Positions 16,809 to 26,364 of a DNA stretch of 51,788 bases are shown here, piece by piece (positions within the stretch are counted from its first letter, which is position 1; the number at the start of each line of letters is the position of its first letter). The translations under genes were made by a program, and so were the position numbers. The DNA comes from Bacteroidales bacterium. Its GTDB lineage: Bacteria > Bacteroidota > Bacteroidia > Bacteroidales > WCHB1-69. The notes beneath the pieces are model-generated. The model was not told where the DNA came from. It did not search any database and saw only the letters and a list, made by a program, of their open reading frames with translations. The DNA lies in contig JAFZXM010000036.1 of the NCBI GenBank assembly GCA_017616775.1, positions 1 through 51,788 on the forward strand, read 5' to 3'.

Positions 16809-16847
16809 TATTTTACAATAGTCATGCACAATCAGCTTGGTGGAAAG

Positions 16848-18533
16848 ATGAAAACTTTGAAACAGAGTATTATATATAAAATAGCAGGTATAGTGATGTT
16901 ATCGGTTGTGGCATTTGCGGTTCATGCCCAGGAAAACCCTTTGCATATATCACATAAAAGTGTGTATGCCTTTTTGGATGAAATGGCAAGTTTGCACCTT
17001 ATAGACATCAACACAGCCATAAAGCCCTATAGCAGAGCCTTTGTTGCAGAAAAGCTGCAGGAAGTCCAAGCCCAGGAAGAGCAACTCAACAAAGTGCAAA
17101 GGCAGGAATTGGCATTTCACCTGTTGGAATTCAATTTGGAGCGCGATGCAGACAAATCAGCCTATAAAATCAATGCCTTCAAAAACAACGGGCATGTGAA
17201 TTTGTGTCTGTATCCCTTGGGAGTATATTATAACAACAAATGGTTCAAGTTGTCGGTAAAACCGATATGGGGCATAGAATATTATGTGGCTGGCAAACAA
17301 AAGGAGCAAAGAATGTACCGCTATTGGGGCGGAGGCGAAATGGTGGGATATATAGGCAAGCATATCGGCTTTTATGCCAATTTCACCGACAATTCACAGT
17401 CCCAACCGATGAGCACGCCCGAAAAATTGACACAGATGCAAGGTGCCATATTAAAAGGACAAACCACCAACACCGACTATTTCAATGTGCGGGGAGGCAT
17501 CACTTTTTCATGGAAATGGGGCTCTTTGGGTTTGATAAAAGACAATATCGCATGGGGCAATGCCTGTCACGGCTCCAATATACTTTCCGGACGCACCTTG
17601 CCCTATGTGATGATTAAATTGCGATTGTCTCCGGTGGAATGGTTTGAATACAACTATTTTAACGGATGGCTGGCCTCCAACCTCGTTGACAGTGCCGCCT
17701 CGTATGTATCCATCAACGGGAACAGGCGGGAAGTGATGCGAAGCAAATTGATAGCCGCCAATATGCTGACATTCCGTCCGGTAAAACATTTATATATCAA
17801 TATCGGCAATTCCATAGTTTATAGCGATATGGGCTTCCAATTGCAATATGTGGTGCCGTTTTTGTTCTTCAAAGGAGTGGATGACAACTACAATGCCACT
17901 TCCAACACGGCAGGACACAACACGCAGATGTTTTTCGACATCAGCAGTCGCAATGTCAAATATCTGCATCTGTATGCATCCGTGTTTATAGATGAATTGT
18001 CGTTTACCCGCATGTTTGACAAGCAAAAACAATCTAATTATATCAGCACCAAAGTGGGAGCCTGTTTCAGCGGCCTTCCCAAAACGTTTTCGTTAAAATT
18101 GGAATACACCCGCACTCATCCCAATGTATATCAACATTTTATGCCGTCTGTCACTTTTGCTTCCGGAGATGTGTGCCTAGGTCATTATTTGGGCAGCAAT
18201 GCCGACGAAATTTATGCCGAATTGGCATACCGTCCCGTACAACGCTTGCATTTAAGCGCCTCTTACACCTATATGCGCAAGGGAACCGACTACCGCTACG
18301 GTGTCGGTGAGCCATGGGGATTGCCATGCATGGAAAATGTGATATTTTACAATCATATAGTTTCCTTGCAGACAGAATGGGAATTTATGAACAATAATTT
18401 CATATATGCCCATGCCTATTGGTACAAAACGGCGGGAGAAGACGGTTTGGTGGAAAAGTACAATCCGCCGTATATGCAGAAGACAACCGGTCTTCCCATT
18501 GCTTTTATGGCAGGATTCAATTTCGGCTTTTAG
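16848..18533 (+). CDS. Wzi-like capsule-assembly outer-membrane protein
   Basis: A 561-residue protein with a signal peptide (MKTLKQSIIYKIAG through VHAQ), then a long beta-rich sequence. Its order resembles the Bacteroidota capsule assembly Wzi family: a short helical N-terminal region (VYAFLDEMASLHLID), then strands with GSLGLIKDNIAWGN and a final strand ending FMAGFNFGF. E. coli Wzi binds capsular polysaccharide at the cell surface. The match is by overall pattern, so the family call is moderate. It ends 3 bp before the convergent ispG stop. Confidence 0.6.
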   Translation: MKTLKQSIIYKIAGIVMLSVVAFAVHAQENPLHISHKSVYAFLDEMASLHLIDINTAIKPYSRAFVAEKLQEVQAQEEQLNKVQRQELAFHLLEFNLERDADKSAYKINAFKNNGHVNLCLYPLGVYYNNKWFKLSVKPIWGIEYYVAGKQKEQRMYRYWGGGEMVGYIGKHIGFYANFTDNSQSQPMSTPEKLTQMQGAILKGQTTNTDYFNVRGGITFSWKWGSLGLIKDNIAWGNACHGSNILSGRTLPYVMIKLRLSPVEWFEYNYFNGWLASNLVDSAASYVSINGNRREVMRSKLIAANMLTFRPVKHLYINIGNSIVYSDMGFQLQYVVPFLFFKGVDDNYNATSNTAGHNTQMFFDISSRNVKYLHLYASVFIDELSFTRMFDKQKQSNYISTKVGACFSGLPKTFSLKLEYTRTHPNVYQHFMPSVTFASGDVCLGHYLGSNADEIYAELAYRPVQRLHLSASYTYMRKGTDYRYGVGEPWGLPCMENVIFYNHIVSLQTEWEFMNNNFIYAHAYWYKTAGEDGLVEKYNPPYMQKTTGLPIAFMAGFNFGF

Positions 18534-18536
18534 TCC

Positions 18537-20159
18537 TTAAGCCTGCTCTGTCCATTTTCCTTCGGCTTTTATCAGGCGTACCAATGCTTCCGCGGCGTGC
18601 TCCTGCGGAATGTTCCGTTCAACGGGTGTTTGTCCTTTGTAAAGGGTTACCGTTTCGCGTCCGGAGCCTACCACTCCGAAGTCTGCATCGGCCATTTCGC
18701 CGGGACCGTTTACTATACAGCCCATAATGCCGATTTTGAGACCGCACAAGTGTGCGGTGGCGGTTTTCACTTGCGATACCACTTGTTCTATCGCATATTG
18801 TGTGCGTCCGCAGGAGGGGCAGGAAATAAATTCCGCACGGCTGTATCTTAAACCGCAGGCTTGCAATATATTAAGACACAATTCGTAAATGCGTTGAGAG
18901 GGAAAATGCGGATTTTGTATCCATATTCCGTCCAATAATCCGTCCATACCCAATACGGCAACATCCGCCGTTGCATGGGCATAAAATTTTTCCCAGTCAG
19001 TTTCGGTATAGGTCTTTTTCAATAGTAAGGGTTTTTCACCGGTATCGGCCAAAGTCCGCAAAGCTGTTATATTGTTGTCTTTGTCTTCCGCTATGATGAT
19101 ATCTGTTGCAGGCAGCTCTTGCGGATGCAGGTCACAGTCTTGAATATGTTCATCTTCGCTCACAATAACAGGACGATGGTCACCGCCTATTTTTCCACAG
19201 GCTTGGGTATTTCTTTTTTGATATTGATAAGGATTATAATGAATAGTTGCAGTTGCTGTCTTGCTTGCAGAAGGTGTGTTATCGTTAAGATGTGCCAGTA
19301 TATCGGCAAATGGCAACTCGTTTTCGGGTTTTTCGGTGAGCGAAACGCGTATGGTGTCGCCTATGCCGTCTTGCAACAGACAGGCTATACCTGCCGCCGA
19401 TTTAATACGTCCGTATTCGCCGTCTCCGGCTTCGGTAACGCCCAAATGCAGAGGATAATACCATTTCTTTTCGTTAAGCATGCGCACCAAATGGCGAACC
19501 GATTGCACCATAATGCGGGTGTCGCTGGATTTCATCGACAACACCAGATTGTTAAACCCGAAATCGTTGCAGATGCTGACAAATTCCATGGCGGATATGG
19601 CCATGCCTAAAGGGGTGTTGCCGTAGCGGCTGACAATTCTGTCGCACAAAGAACCATGATTGGTGCCTATGCGTATGGCGGTTCCGTTGGCTTGGCAGAT
19701 TTTGAGCAAAGGCACCAGTCTGTCGGCAATGCGTTCTATTTCCAAAGCATATTCCCGGTCGGTATAATGAAGTTGCCGAAATTGTTTTTTATCCACATAA
19801 TTGCCCGGGTTGATACGCACTTTTTCCACTATCCGGGCCGCCACTTCCGCCACCCTGGGGTTGAAATGCACGTCGGCTATCAGCGGAACGCGGTATCCTT
19901 GTTGCCGGAGCCCGTGTTGTATTTTTTTCAAATTTTCGGCTTCCGCAATGCCGGGAGTGGTGATGCGTACCAGCTCGCTGCCGGCATTTATCATTCTGAT
20001 ACATTGTTCCACACACGATTGTGTGTCCATGGTGTTGACATTGGTCATGGATTGTATGCGTATGGGATTGGCTCCGCCTATCCCCACGTCTCCCGCCTTG
20101 GTTTCCCATGTGTGGCGGCGATGGTAAGAAAACATATTGTCGTTGTACATCGGTAGCAT
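18537..20159 (-). CDS. ispG: 4-hydroxy-3-methylbut-2-enyl diphosphate synthase, long form
   Basis: A 540-residue enzyme of the MEP isoprenoid pathway. The N-terminal TIM-barrel begins GGANPIRIQSMTNVNT. The C-terminal iron-sulfur domain has CPSCGRTQY and MGCIVNGPGEMADADFG, with the 4Fe-4S ligands. At 540 residues it is longer than the E. coli enzyme (about 370) because of a central inserted domain (about residues 285-410), as in plants and other Bacteroidota. It supplies isopentenyl units used by UppS. The first ATG (20159) and a second at codon 4 are both possible; the -7 box is 14 bp upstream. Confidence 0.93.
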   Translation of the reverse strand: MLPMYNDNMFSYHRRHTWETKAGDVGIGGANPIRIQSMTNVNTMDTQSCVEQCIRMINAGSELVRITTPGIAEAENLKKIQHGLRQQGYRVPLIADVHFNPRVAEVAARIVEKVRINPGNYVDKKQFRQLHYTDREYALEIERIADRLVPLLKICQANGTAIRIGTNHGSLCDRIVSRYGNTPLGMAISAMEFVSICNDFGFNNLVLSMKSSDTRIMVQSVRHLVRMLNEKKWYYPLHLGVTEAGDGEYGRIKSAAGIACLLQDGIGDTIRVSLTEKPENELPFADILAHLNDNTPSASKTATATIHYNPYQYQKRNTQACGKIGGDHRPVIVSEDEHIQDCDLHPQELPATDIIIAEDKDNNITALRTLADTGEKPLLLKKTYTETDWEKFYAHATADVAVLGMDGLLDGIWIQNPHFPSQRIYELCLNILQACGLRYSRAEFISCPSCGRTQYAIEQVVSQVKTATAHLCGLKIGIMGCIVNGPGEMADADFGVVGSGRETVTLYKGQTPVERNIPQEHAAEALVRLIKAEGKWTEQA

Positions 20160-20173
20160 AATGTATTTTTTTG

Positions 20174-20181
20174 CAAAGGTA
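20174..20181 (-). promoter_or_regulatory. -7 box of ispG
   Basis: Minus-strand TACCTTTG matches TAnnTTTG, with a very short leader before the ATG at 20159. Confidence 0.6.
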
Positions 20182-20339
20182 GCATTTTTTACGGGTATAT
20201 TTTTTTCCGGGTGTCAGCTTCGTTGTTGTCCGGACATTGCAAGCGCTGATATTTTATTCACACATTTATCAACATTAATGATGAAAAATATTTTTTGACA
20301 AAATGATGTTTTTTTAGTGCAAGTGAGCAAAAATAGTGC
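20182..20339. other. core of the ispG-lysS divergent region
   Basis: AT-rich sequence upstream of both -7 boxes. No gene or clear operator was seen. Confidence 0.3.
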
Positions 20340-20347
20340 TAACTTTG
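20340..20347 (+). promoter_or_regulatory. -7 box of lysS
   Basis: TAACTTTG matches TAnnTTTG. The ATG of lysS is at 20575, so the transcript would carry a leader of about 220 nt, long for this window. The -33 element is weak. Confidence 0.55.
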
Positions 20348-20353
20348 CAAAGA

Positions 20354-20574
20354 AGAATCAATGGGTGAAAATCCGTTTTAAATATTTGTATAAAAATATG
20401 TTATGTTTTTTTTGCCTTACTATTCCCCATTCCCGTGCTTTGTGATAAGGCAGGGAGGAGCCAATAGGTTCATAGGTGAAAAAAACGGTAAATAAAGGGG
20501 GTACCCCTTTATTTGTCAAACAAAGGGAAGCCGAAAACTGCAAAGAGTAGGCATAATAAGATTGTATAGATAAG
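20354..20574 (+). promoter_or_regulatory. structured leader of lysS
   Basis: The 220-nt leader contains two hairpins. The first pairs TGCCTTA (20413-20419) with TAAGGCA (20446-20452). The second is a perfect 11-bp stem, 20490-20500 with 20504-20514, closed by a GTA loop. The right arm of the second can instead pair with downstream TTTGT/ACAAA and CCC/GGG (20505-20527), so two folds are mutually exclusive. Two tiny reading frames (20361-20381 and 20398-20445) contain no lysine codons. A regulatory role on lysS-dnaB-pgk is inference. Confidence 0.4.
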
Positions 20575-22290
20575 ATGGAATTAAGTGAACAAGAAGTTGT
20601 TAGGAGAGAAAAGCTGAAAGAATTCGAGCGCTTGGGTATTAATGCATATCCTGCAGCGGAGTATATAGTGAATGCTACGGCTAAAGAAATATTGGAACAA
20701 TATCCTGAAGATAACACCTTATTTCAGCAGGTGAGCATAGCGGGGCGTATTATGAGCCAGCGCATTATGGGTGCCGCTTCGTTTTACGAGCTGCAGGATG
20801 CCACAGGCAGAATACAGTTGTATGCCCGTAGAGATGATTTGTGCCCGGGGGAAGATAAAACTTTATATAACAGCATATATAAAAAATTGGATTTGGGTGA
20901 TATCATCGGGGTGAAGGGTTTTGTTTTTATTACTCAAATGGGGGAAATCACCATACATGTCCAAGAGTTTACCCTGCTGTCAAAGTCGTTGAGGCCCTTG
21001 CCGATAGTAAAGCAGGCGGATGGCAAAGTATATGATGCATTTACCGATCCTGAACAACGTTATCGCATGCGTTATCTGGATTTGATAGTCAATCCTGAAG
21101 TGAAGGATATTTTTGTACGTCGTACAAAAATCATCAACACCATAAGGGAGTATTACAATTCAAAGGGCTATTTGGAAGTGGAAACGCCTGTTTTGCAGTC
21201 TATACCGGGAGGAGCGGCAGCCCGTCCTTTTATTACTCATCACAATGCGTTAAATATTCCGCTCTATTTGCGAATAGCCAATGAATTGTATCTCAAGCGT
21301 TTGATAGTCGGAGGGTTTGACGGCGTGTATGAATTCAGCCGTAATTTCCGCAATGAAGGCATGGACCGTACGCACAATCCGGAATTTACCTGTATGGAAG
21401 TGTATGTAGCCTATAAGGATTATAATTGGATGATGAATTCCCTGGAGGAATTGTTGGAAAAGATATCGCTTACGCTTTATGGCACCACACAAGTGCAGGT
21501 GGGGGACAATAAAATAGATTTTAAACGTCCGTTCAAGCGTATCACCATGACGGATGCCATCAGGGAGCATACAGGTGTCAATATAGAAGGGATGGACGAA
21601 AGCCAATTGAGAACCGTTGCCAAGCAGTTGGGCGTAGAGGTTGATGACACCATGGGCACCGGTAAGATTATAGACGAAATATTCGGGGAACATTGTGAAA
21701 AGAAATATATTCAGCCTACCTTTATCACCGATTATCCTATAGAAATGTCACCTTTGTGCAAGCGACACCGTAATAACGCACAGCTCACCGAACGTTTTGA
21801 ATTAATGGTCAACGGTAAAGAGTTGGCCAATGCCTATTCCGAGTTGAACGATCCTATAGACCAGCGTTATCGTTTTGAGGAACAATTGCGTTTAAGTGAA
21901 AAAGGTGATGACGAGGCCATGTTTATAGATCAAGATTTCTTGCGTGCCATGGAATACGGCATGCCTCCCACTTCGGGTTTGGGCATCGGTATAGACCGTT
22001 TGGTGATGATAATGACCAATCAGCCTTCTATTCAAGATGTATTGTTTTTCCCGCAGATGCGGCCGGAAAAACAGCCTGAAACGGCTACCGACGCCGATTT
22101 TGCGGCCGAAGGTGTGCCTGCGGAATGGATACCGGTAGTGCGCAAAGCCGGTATTAACACCATTGCCGATTTGAAGGCAGCTTCCGATACCAAATTGTTG
22201 AATATCTTAAACGGATTGCGTAAGAAAAATAAACTGAATATTCCCGCATTGCAATTGGATGAAATACAATGTTGGCTAAAAGAAAAGTAG
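20575..22290 (+). CDS. lysS: lysine--tRNA ligase, class II
   Basis: A 571-residue enzyme charging tRNA-Lys. It has an N-terminal OB-fold anticodon domain ([14 protein letters not shown] near residue 45), motif 2 ([15 protein letters not shown]) and motif 3 ([11 protein letters not shown]). About 65 residues after motif 3 form a helical helix-hairpin-helix-like tail ([13 protein letters not shown]...[11 protein letters not shown]), absent from the E. coli enzyme, which I believe recurs in Bacteroidota. It is followed 3 bp later by dnaB. Confidence 0.95.
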   Translation: MELSEQEVVRREKLKEFERLGINAYPAAEYIVNATAKEILEQYPEDNTLFQQVSIAGRIMSQRIMGAASFYELQDATGRIQLYARRDDLCPGEDKTLYNSIYKKLDLGDIIGVKGFVFITQMGEITIHVQEFTLLSKSLRPLPIVKQADGKVYDAFTDPEQRYRMRYLDLIVNPEVKDIFVRRTKIINTIREYYNSKGYLEVETPVLQSIPGGAAARPFITHHNALNIPLYLRIANELYLKRLIVGGFDGVYEFSRNFRNEGMDRTHNPEFTCMEVYVAYKDYNWMMNSLEELLEKISLTLYGTTQVQVGDNKIDFKRPFKRITMTDAIREHTGVNIEGMDESQLRTVAKQLGVEVDDTMGTGKIIDEIFGEHCEKKYIQPTFITDYPIEMSPLCKRHRNNAQLTERFELMVNGKELANAYSELNDPIDQRYRFEEQLRLSEKGDDEAMFIDQDFLRAMEYGMPPTSGLGIGIDRLVMIMTNQPSIQDVLFFPQMRPEKQPETATDADFAAEGVPAEWIPVVRKAGINTIADLKAASDTKLLNILNGLRKKNKLNIPALQLDEIQCWLKEK

Positions 22291-22293
22291 AAC

Positions 22294-23784
22294 ATGGAAG
22301 AAAATAGCGGTAGAAAAAAGCAAAAAAGCAATCCGTCGGAAGCTGTTCAGGATATTAATTTACGGGGAAAAGTTCAACCTCAGGCCAGAGATTACGAAGA
22401 GGCGTTGCTCGGAGCCATGATGCTGGAGCAAAATGCAGCTGGGCAGGTGATAGGCCGGTTAAAAGCAGAGATGTTTTATCAAAATGCCCATAAAGAAATA
22501 TTCAAGGCCATGGTGGCTATTTATAATGAGCATAATCCCATTGACTTATTGTCGGTAACGGCCCAACTGAGAAAAAACAAGATGTTGTCTGCAGTGGGGG
22601 GAGCCTATTATTTGACTTCGCTTACCGATAATGTGTCATCTTCGGCGTATATAGGTTATTATGCCGATGTGGTAATTGAAAAATATATGCTGAGGGAATT
22701 GATATCGGTATCTACCGATACGGTAACCCAGGCATATGAGAATGTAAAAGATGCCACCACTATTCTGGACGAAGCCGAAGCGGGCTTGTTTAATATTATG
22801 GAGCAGCAGCGCTCGCAAAACGAGAAAACCATGCAGGAATTGGCGGTGCAATTTATGGAGTCGTTGCAGGAAGCCCGTTCTAAAGGAAGTGATATTCAGG
22901 GTATTCCTTCCGGTTTTAAAGGGCTGGATGATGTAACAGGCGGATGGCACGGTTCTAATCTGATTATCATCGCCGCCCGTCCGGGTGTGGGTAAAACCGC
23001 TTTTGTGCTGTCTATGGCTCGCAATATAGCTGTGGAAAATAAAAATCCGGTAGCATTTTTTTCTTTGGAGATGTCGGCAGCGGAATTGGTGATGCGGTTG
23101 GCTTCAGGAGAAAGTAAAATAGATCAGGAAAAATTAAAAAAAGCAAGGCTTACCGATACGGAAATGAAGCATCTGCAGGAGGCATTGGGAGTATTGTCTG
23201 AGGCACCGCTGATTATAGACGATACGCCGGGGCTGAATATTTTCGATTTGCGGTCTAAATGCCGACGATTAAAGCAGCAGTACAATGTGCAATGTATTAT
23301 AATAGACTATCTGCAGTTGATGCAGGCAGCCAGCAAAGAAGGCAGGTCCAACAGAGAGCAGGAGGTGGCCAATATTTCCCGTTCACTCAAAAGTTTGGCC
23401 AAGGAGTTGGATGTGCCGGTAATAGCTTTGTCGCAGTTGAGCCGTAATGTTGAGCAAAGAGCAGGAGGAGATAAAATTCCTCAGCTTTCCGATTTGCGTG
23501 AATCAGGTTCAATAGAGCAAGATGCGGATATAGTTATGTTTATTTATCGTCCGGAAGCACATCATTTGGAAACTTTTCCTAACGGAGATCCGGCACGGGG
23601 GCTGGCTAAGTTGATAATAGCCAAAAACCGTCACGGAAGACAAGAAGAAATAACGGTAAGATTTATAGGCGAACATGCTAAATTCACCGATATGGAGTAT
23701 ATGCCCAATGATACATTGGATGTGCAGAAAATCACCCTTCCGTCAAAAGGCAACAATGACAATTCGGAAGATATACCCTTTTAA
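22294..23784 (+). CDS. dnaB: replicative DNA helicase
   Basis: A 496-residue hexameric helicase. The N-terminal DnaB domain (DYEEALLGAMMLEQNA) is followed by the RecA-like core with Walker A RPGVGKTA at about residues 229-236, Walker B CIIIDYLQLM, and SQLSRNVEQRA. It unwinds DNA at the replication fork. Translation may be coupled to lysS. Confidence 0.95.
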   Translation: MEENSGRKKQKSNPSEAVQDINLRGKVQPQARDYEEALLGAMMLEQNAAGQVIGRLKAEMFYQNAHKEIFKAMVAIYNEHNPIDLLSVTAQLRKNKMLSAVGGAYYLTSLTDNVSSSAYIGYYADVVIEKYMLRELISVSTDTVTQAYENVKDATTILDEAEAGLFNIMEQQRSQNEKTMQELAVQFMESLQEARSKGSDIQGIPSGFKGLDDVTGGWHGSNLIIIAARPGVGKTAFVLSMARNIAVENKNPVAFFSLEMSAAELVMRLASGESKIDQEKLKKARLTDTEMKHLQEALGVLSEAPLIIDDTPGLNIFDLRSKCRRLKQQYNVQCIIIDYLQLMQAASKEGRSNREQEVANISRSLKSLAKELDVPVIALSQLSRNVEQRAGGDKIPQLSDLRESGSIEQDADIVMFIYRPEAHHLETFPNGDPARGLAKLIIAKNRHGRQEEITVRFIGEHAKFTDMEYMPNDTLDVQKITLPSKGNNDNSEDIPF

Positions 23785-23814
23785 TAAAATGGAAACCAAA
23801 AAAACAGAAATAAT

Positions 23815-25014
23815 ATGTGTGCTAAACTAAAGTTGAAAGATTATAATTTCAGAGGAAAAAAAGCCTTAGTGAGAGTCGATTACAATGTGCCGTTGAACGA
23901 AAAGTATGAAATACAGGATACCAAGCGCATAGATGCTTCTCTACCTACGTTAAAGAAAATACTTTCCGACGGTGGCAGTGTGATTTTGATGACACATTTG
24001 GGCCGGCCCAAAAACAAGGAATATCAATTTTCTTTACAACATTTGCTGCCGTATTTAAAACAGGTGTTGGAAGGTGTTAACGTATTGTTTGCACCGGAAT
24101 GTATAGGAGGGCAAACGCAGCAAATGGTCAGCGCTTTGCAAGCCGGCGAAGTTCTTTTATTGGAGAATGTACGCTATTTCGGTGAAGAGGAAGCGGGAGA
24201 TGAAACTTTTGCCAAAACATTGGCATCGTATGGTGACGTATATGTTAACGAAGCTTTTTCCACCGCTCATCGCAGACATGCCTCCACTGCTGTAATTGCT
24301 CAATATTTTCCTGATGATAAAATGTACGGTTATCAAATGGAAAAGGAAATAGACAGCTTGACCAGAGTAATGCAAAATCCGCAACGTCCGGTAACGGCCA
24401 TTATAGGCGGTTCAAAAATATCCAGTAAAATTAATGTAATCACCAATTTGATGACCAAGGTGGACAATCTTATCATAGGCGGTGGTATGGATTTTACCTT
24501 CCAAAAGGCAATGGGAGCCCATATAGGCAAATCGTTGTGTGAAGATGATATGCTGCCGGTGGCAAAAGATATTATGAACAAGGCTAAAGACTTGGGGGTT
24601 AAATTGTATTGTACTATCGACAGAATAGCCGCCGACAAATTCAGCAATGACGCCATGAGGGCTGTTTATGATGTAAAGAACATACCCGACGACATGGAAG
24701 GTATGGATTTGGGACCGGAAACATGCATACTATATAGAAAAGTGATTATGGATTCGGCCACCATATTATGGAACGGACCGATGGGTGTGTTTGAAATGGA
24801 TAATTTCAGTATAGGCACATTCATGGTGGCAGATGCCGTAGCCAAAGCAACAGAAAAAGGGGCGTTCACTTTAGTGGGCGGCGGTGATTCGGTATCGGCA
24901 GTCAATAAATTTCATCTTACCGATAAATACAGTTATATTTCCACCGCAGGCGGAGCCATGTTGGAATATTGCGAAGGTAAAATATTACCGGGTATAGCGG
25001 CAATAGAGGAATAA
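23815..25014 (+). CDS. pgk: phosphoglycerate kinase
   Basis: A 399-residue glycolytic kinase converting 1,3-bisphosphoglycerate and ADP to 3-phosphoglycerate and ATP. The signature VRVDYNVPLNEK is near the N-terminus (Tyr replaces the more usual Phe). HLGRPKN and the nucleotide-binding GGGDSVSAV near the C-terminus complete it. It is the last gene of lysS-dnaB-pgk and is followed by a strong terminator. Confidence 0.95.
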   Translation: MCAKLKLKDYNFRGKKALVRVDYNVPLNEKYEIQDTKRIDASLPTLKKILSDGGSVILMTHLGRPKNKEYQFSLQHLLPYLKQVLEGVNVLFAPECIGGQTQQMVSALQAGEVLLLENVRYFGEEEAGDETFAKTLASYGDVYVNEAFSTAHRRHASTAVIAQYFPDDKMYGYQMEKEIDSLTRVMQNPQRPVTAIIGGSKISSKINVITNLMTKVDNLIIGGGMDFTFQKAMGAHIGKSLCEDDMLPVAKDIMNKAKDLGVKLYCTIDRIAADKFSNDAMRAVYDVKNIPDDMEGMDLGPETCILYRKVIMDSATILWNGPMGVFEMDNFSIGTFMVADAVAKATEKGAFTLVGGGDSVSAVNKFHLTDKYSYISTAGGAMLEYCEGKILPGIAAIEE

Positions 25015-25034
25015 TAGAAAACAATATTGTGACG

Positions 25035-25070
25035 AACCCCGAAAGCCGGACAAAAACTTTCGGGGTTTTA
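25035..25070 (+). terminator. terminator after pgk
   Basis: AACCCCGAAAG (25035-25045) pairs with CTTTCGGGGTT (25057-25067), followed by TTTA. It is 21 bp after the pgk stop and separates it from the convergent membrane-protein gene. Confidence 0.88.
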
Positions 25071-25090
25071 TTATGGAAAACTGCTTCTTT

Positions 25091-26350
25091 TTATTTCCGG
25101 CATAAGGGCATGCACAGCGTATAACACCATAATGGCAGCAATACGCTTCTGTATCGGCATATGGCGCCGGGATTGGGTGTGGTAAGCCCGATGATGACAA
25201 AGATAATGATACAAAACAGCAGCAGCAGCCATTGTTTGTTGCTGAATGATATTTTATGGAAGAGGATCATGGAAAACGATAAAAACAGGAGCAAACCGAA
25301 GAAGATGCTCTCCATAAATATGCCGATATGCAATGCCGATTTCAGTTTGCAGGGTATTAACAATGTGTTATACAAGGCAAAAGGCGTATTGTAAATAAGA
25401 TTCGGGAAGGATGCTTTCAAATGGGGAACACTCATATCCGGTCCGTCAAACAAAATGGTTTCCATATTAATGAAAAGATTGTTTTTATGGGCTATGTTAT
25501 TCACTATATCTAAGGCTGAGTGAGGTGCAGCCATATGAACACACATGGCAATAACGCCTCCCAACACCATTGCGGAAAGGTATTTGAGCGCTTTGTGTTG
25601 CGGTCGCCATGCACACCACAAATAAATAAAGCTTAAAGGAATCAGCACAAAGGCCATAAATGTTCTGGTCCATATCATACCCGCCATGGCCAATATGGTC
25701 CAAATAACATTGGCAACATGAATTCGGGAGGTGTTCTTTTGTAAAAAATACAGATAACAAGACATACAAAAGAAAAACAAAGGTTCTTTGAGCACGCCGG
25801 ATGTCCAGAACAAGCACGAAGGAATGAGAAAACATGCCAGAATGCATACTTTTTCCTCTTGTTTGTTGTCGGGAGCCAAAAAATGAAACAAAAAGAAGCT
25901 TCCGCAAAAAGCAAGTATAACCATGAGCAATAAATGCACGCTGTAATGATGTCCGCTAATGCCGTTAAGCACGGAATGAAGGCGTAAGACAGTGCGGTTT
26001 TCGTTGATAAAGTTGGATTCATATTGTTTCACCCACGATTTATTGATAGCCACCCCCTCCCGAGTGGTAATGCTATCGTTGCAGCCAAGCATGAGTTTGG
26101 CAAATGTTGTAGGTTCGGAATAGAGCTTGTCAAACAATTGCGTGCTTGAATTAAAAGAGGCTTCAGAATCCATGCCTGCCGGATAATGGTAATGATATAT
26201 GCCATAAAATCCTATACCCGCCAGAATGTGCACCCCCAATAATATATATACCCAATATTTAGCGAAGTGTTTGAATGCAAAGAATGTGCTTTTATGGCAA
26301 ATGACAATAAAAAGAAGAAGATATGCAAATAGAAAGACCCATTGTTCCAT
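25091..26350 (-). CDS. polytopic membrane protein, possible polysaccharide-related
   Basis: A 419-residue protein with about ten hydrophobic helices and a hydrophilic loop near residues 60-115. The C-terminal GLTTPNPGAICRYRSVLLPLW resembles the conserved end of O-antigen-polymerase- or mannosyltransferase-like membrane proteins. I cannot assign a precise family. It lies 14 bp downstream of a lipoprotein gene on the same strand, and a GT4 glycosyltransferase diverges from that pair, so a surface-polysaccharide role is plausible. Confidence 0.55.
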   Translation of the reverse strand: MEQWVFLFAYLLLFIVICHKSTFFAFKHFAKYWVYILLGVHILAGIGFYGIYHYHYPAGMDSEASFNSSTQLFDKLYSEPTTFAKLMLGCNDSITTREGVAINKSWVKQYESNFINENRTVLRLHSVLNGISGHHYSVHLLLMVILAFCGSFFLFHFLAPDNKQEEKVCILACFLIPSCLFWTSGVLKEPLFFFCMSCYLYFLQKNTSRIHVANVIWTILAMAGMIWTRTFMAFVLIPLSFIYLWCAWRPQHKALKYLSAMVLGGVIAMCVHMAAPHSALDIVNNIAHKNNLFINMETILFDGPDMSVPHLKASFPNLIYNTPFALYNTLLIPCKLKSALHIGIFMESIFFGLLLFLSFSMILFHKISFSNKQWLLLLFCIIIFVIIGLTTPNPGAICRYRSVLLPLWCYTLCMPLCRK

Positions 26351-26364
26351 TATACCGTTCCGTA

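Larger units (their letters stand above)
16494..16847. other. intergenic region between fic and the Wzi-like gene
   Basis: No gene is seen. It holds the right copy of the flanking repeat (16532-16649), AT-rich sequence, and the promoter of the next gene at 16801-16808. Confidence 0.5.

Noticed and set aside
16770..16847. Earlier start for the Wzi-like gene
   Set aside because: The -7 box at 16801 would lie inside that longer frame, and the later ATG begins a normal signal peptide.
20354..20400. GGTGAAAATCC in the lysS leader suggesting a cobalamin riboswitch
   Set aside because: Only this short piece matches; the rest of the conserved core is absent and lysS is not a typical target.
20398..20445. 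Leader peptide for lysine attenuation
   Set aside because: The 15-codon frame has no lysine codons, so a classical attenuator is unlikely.
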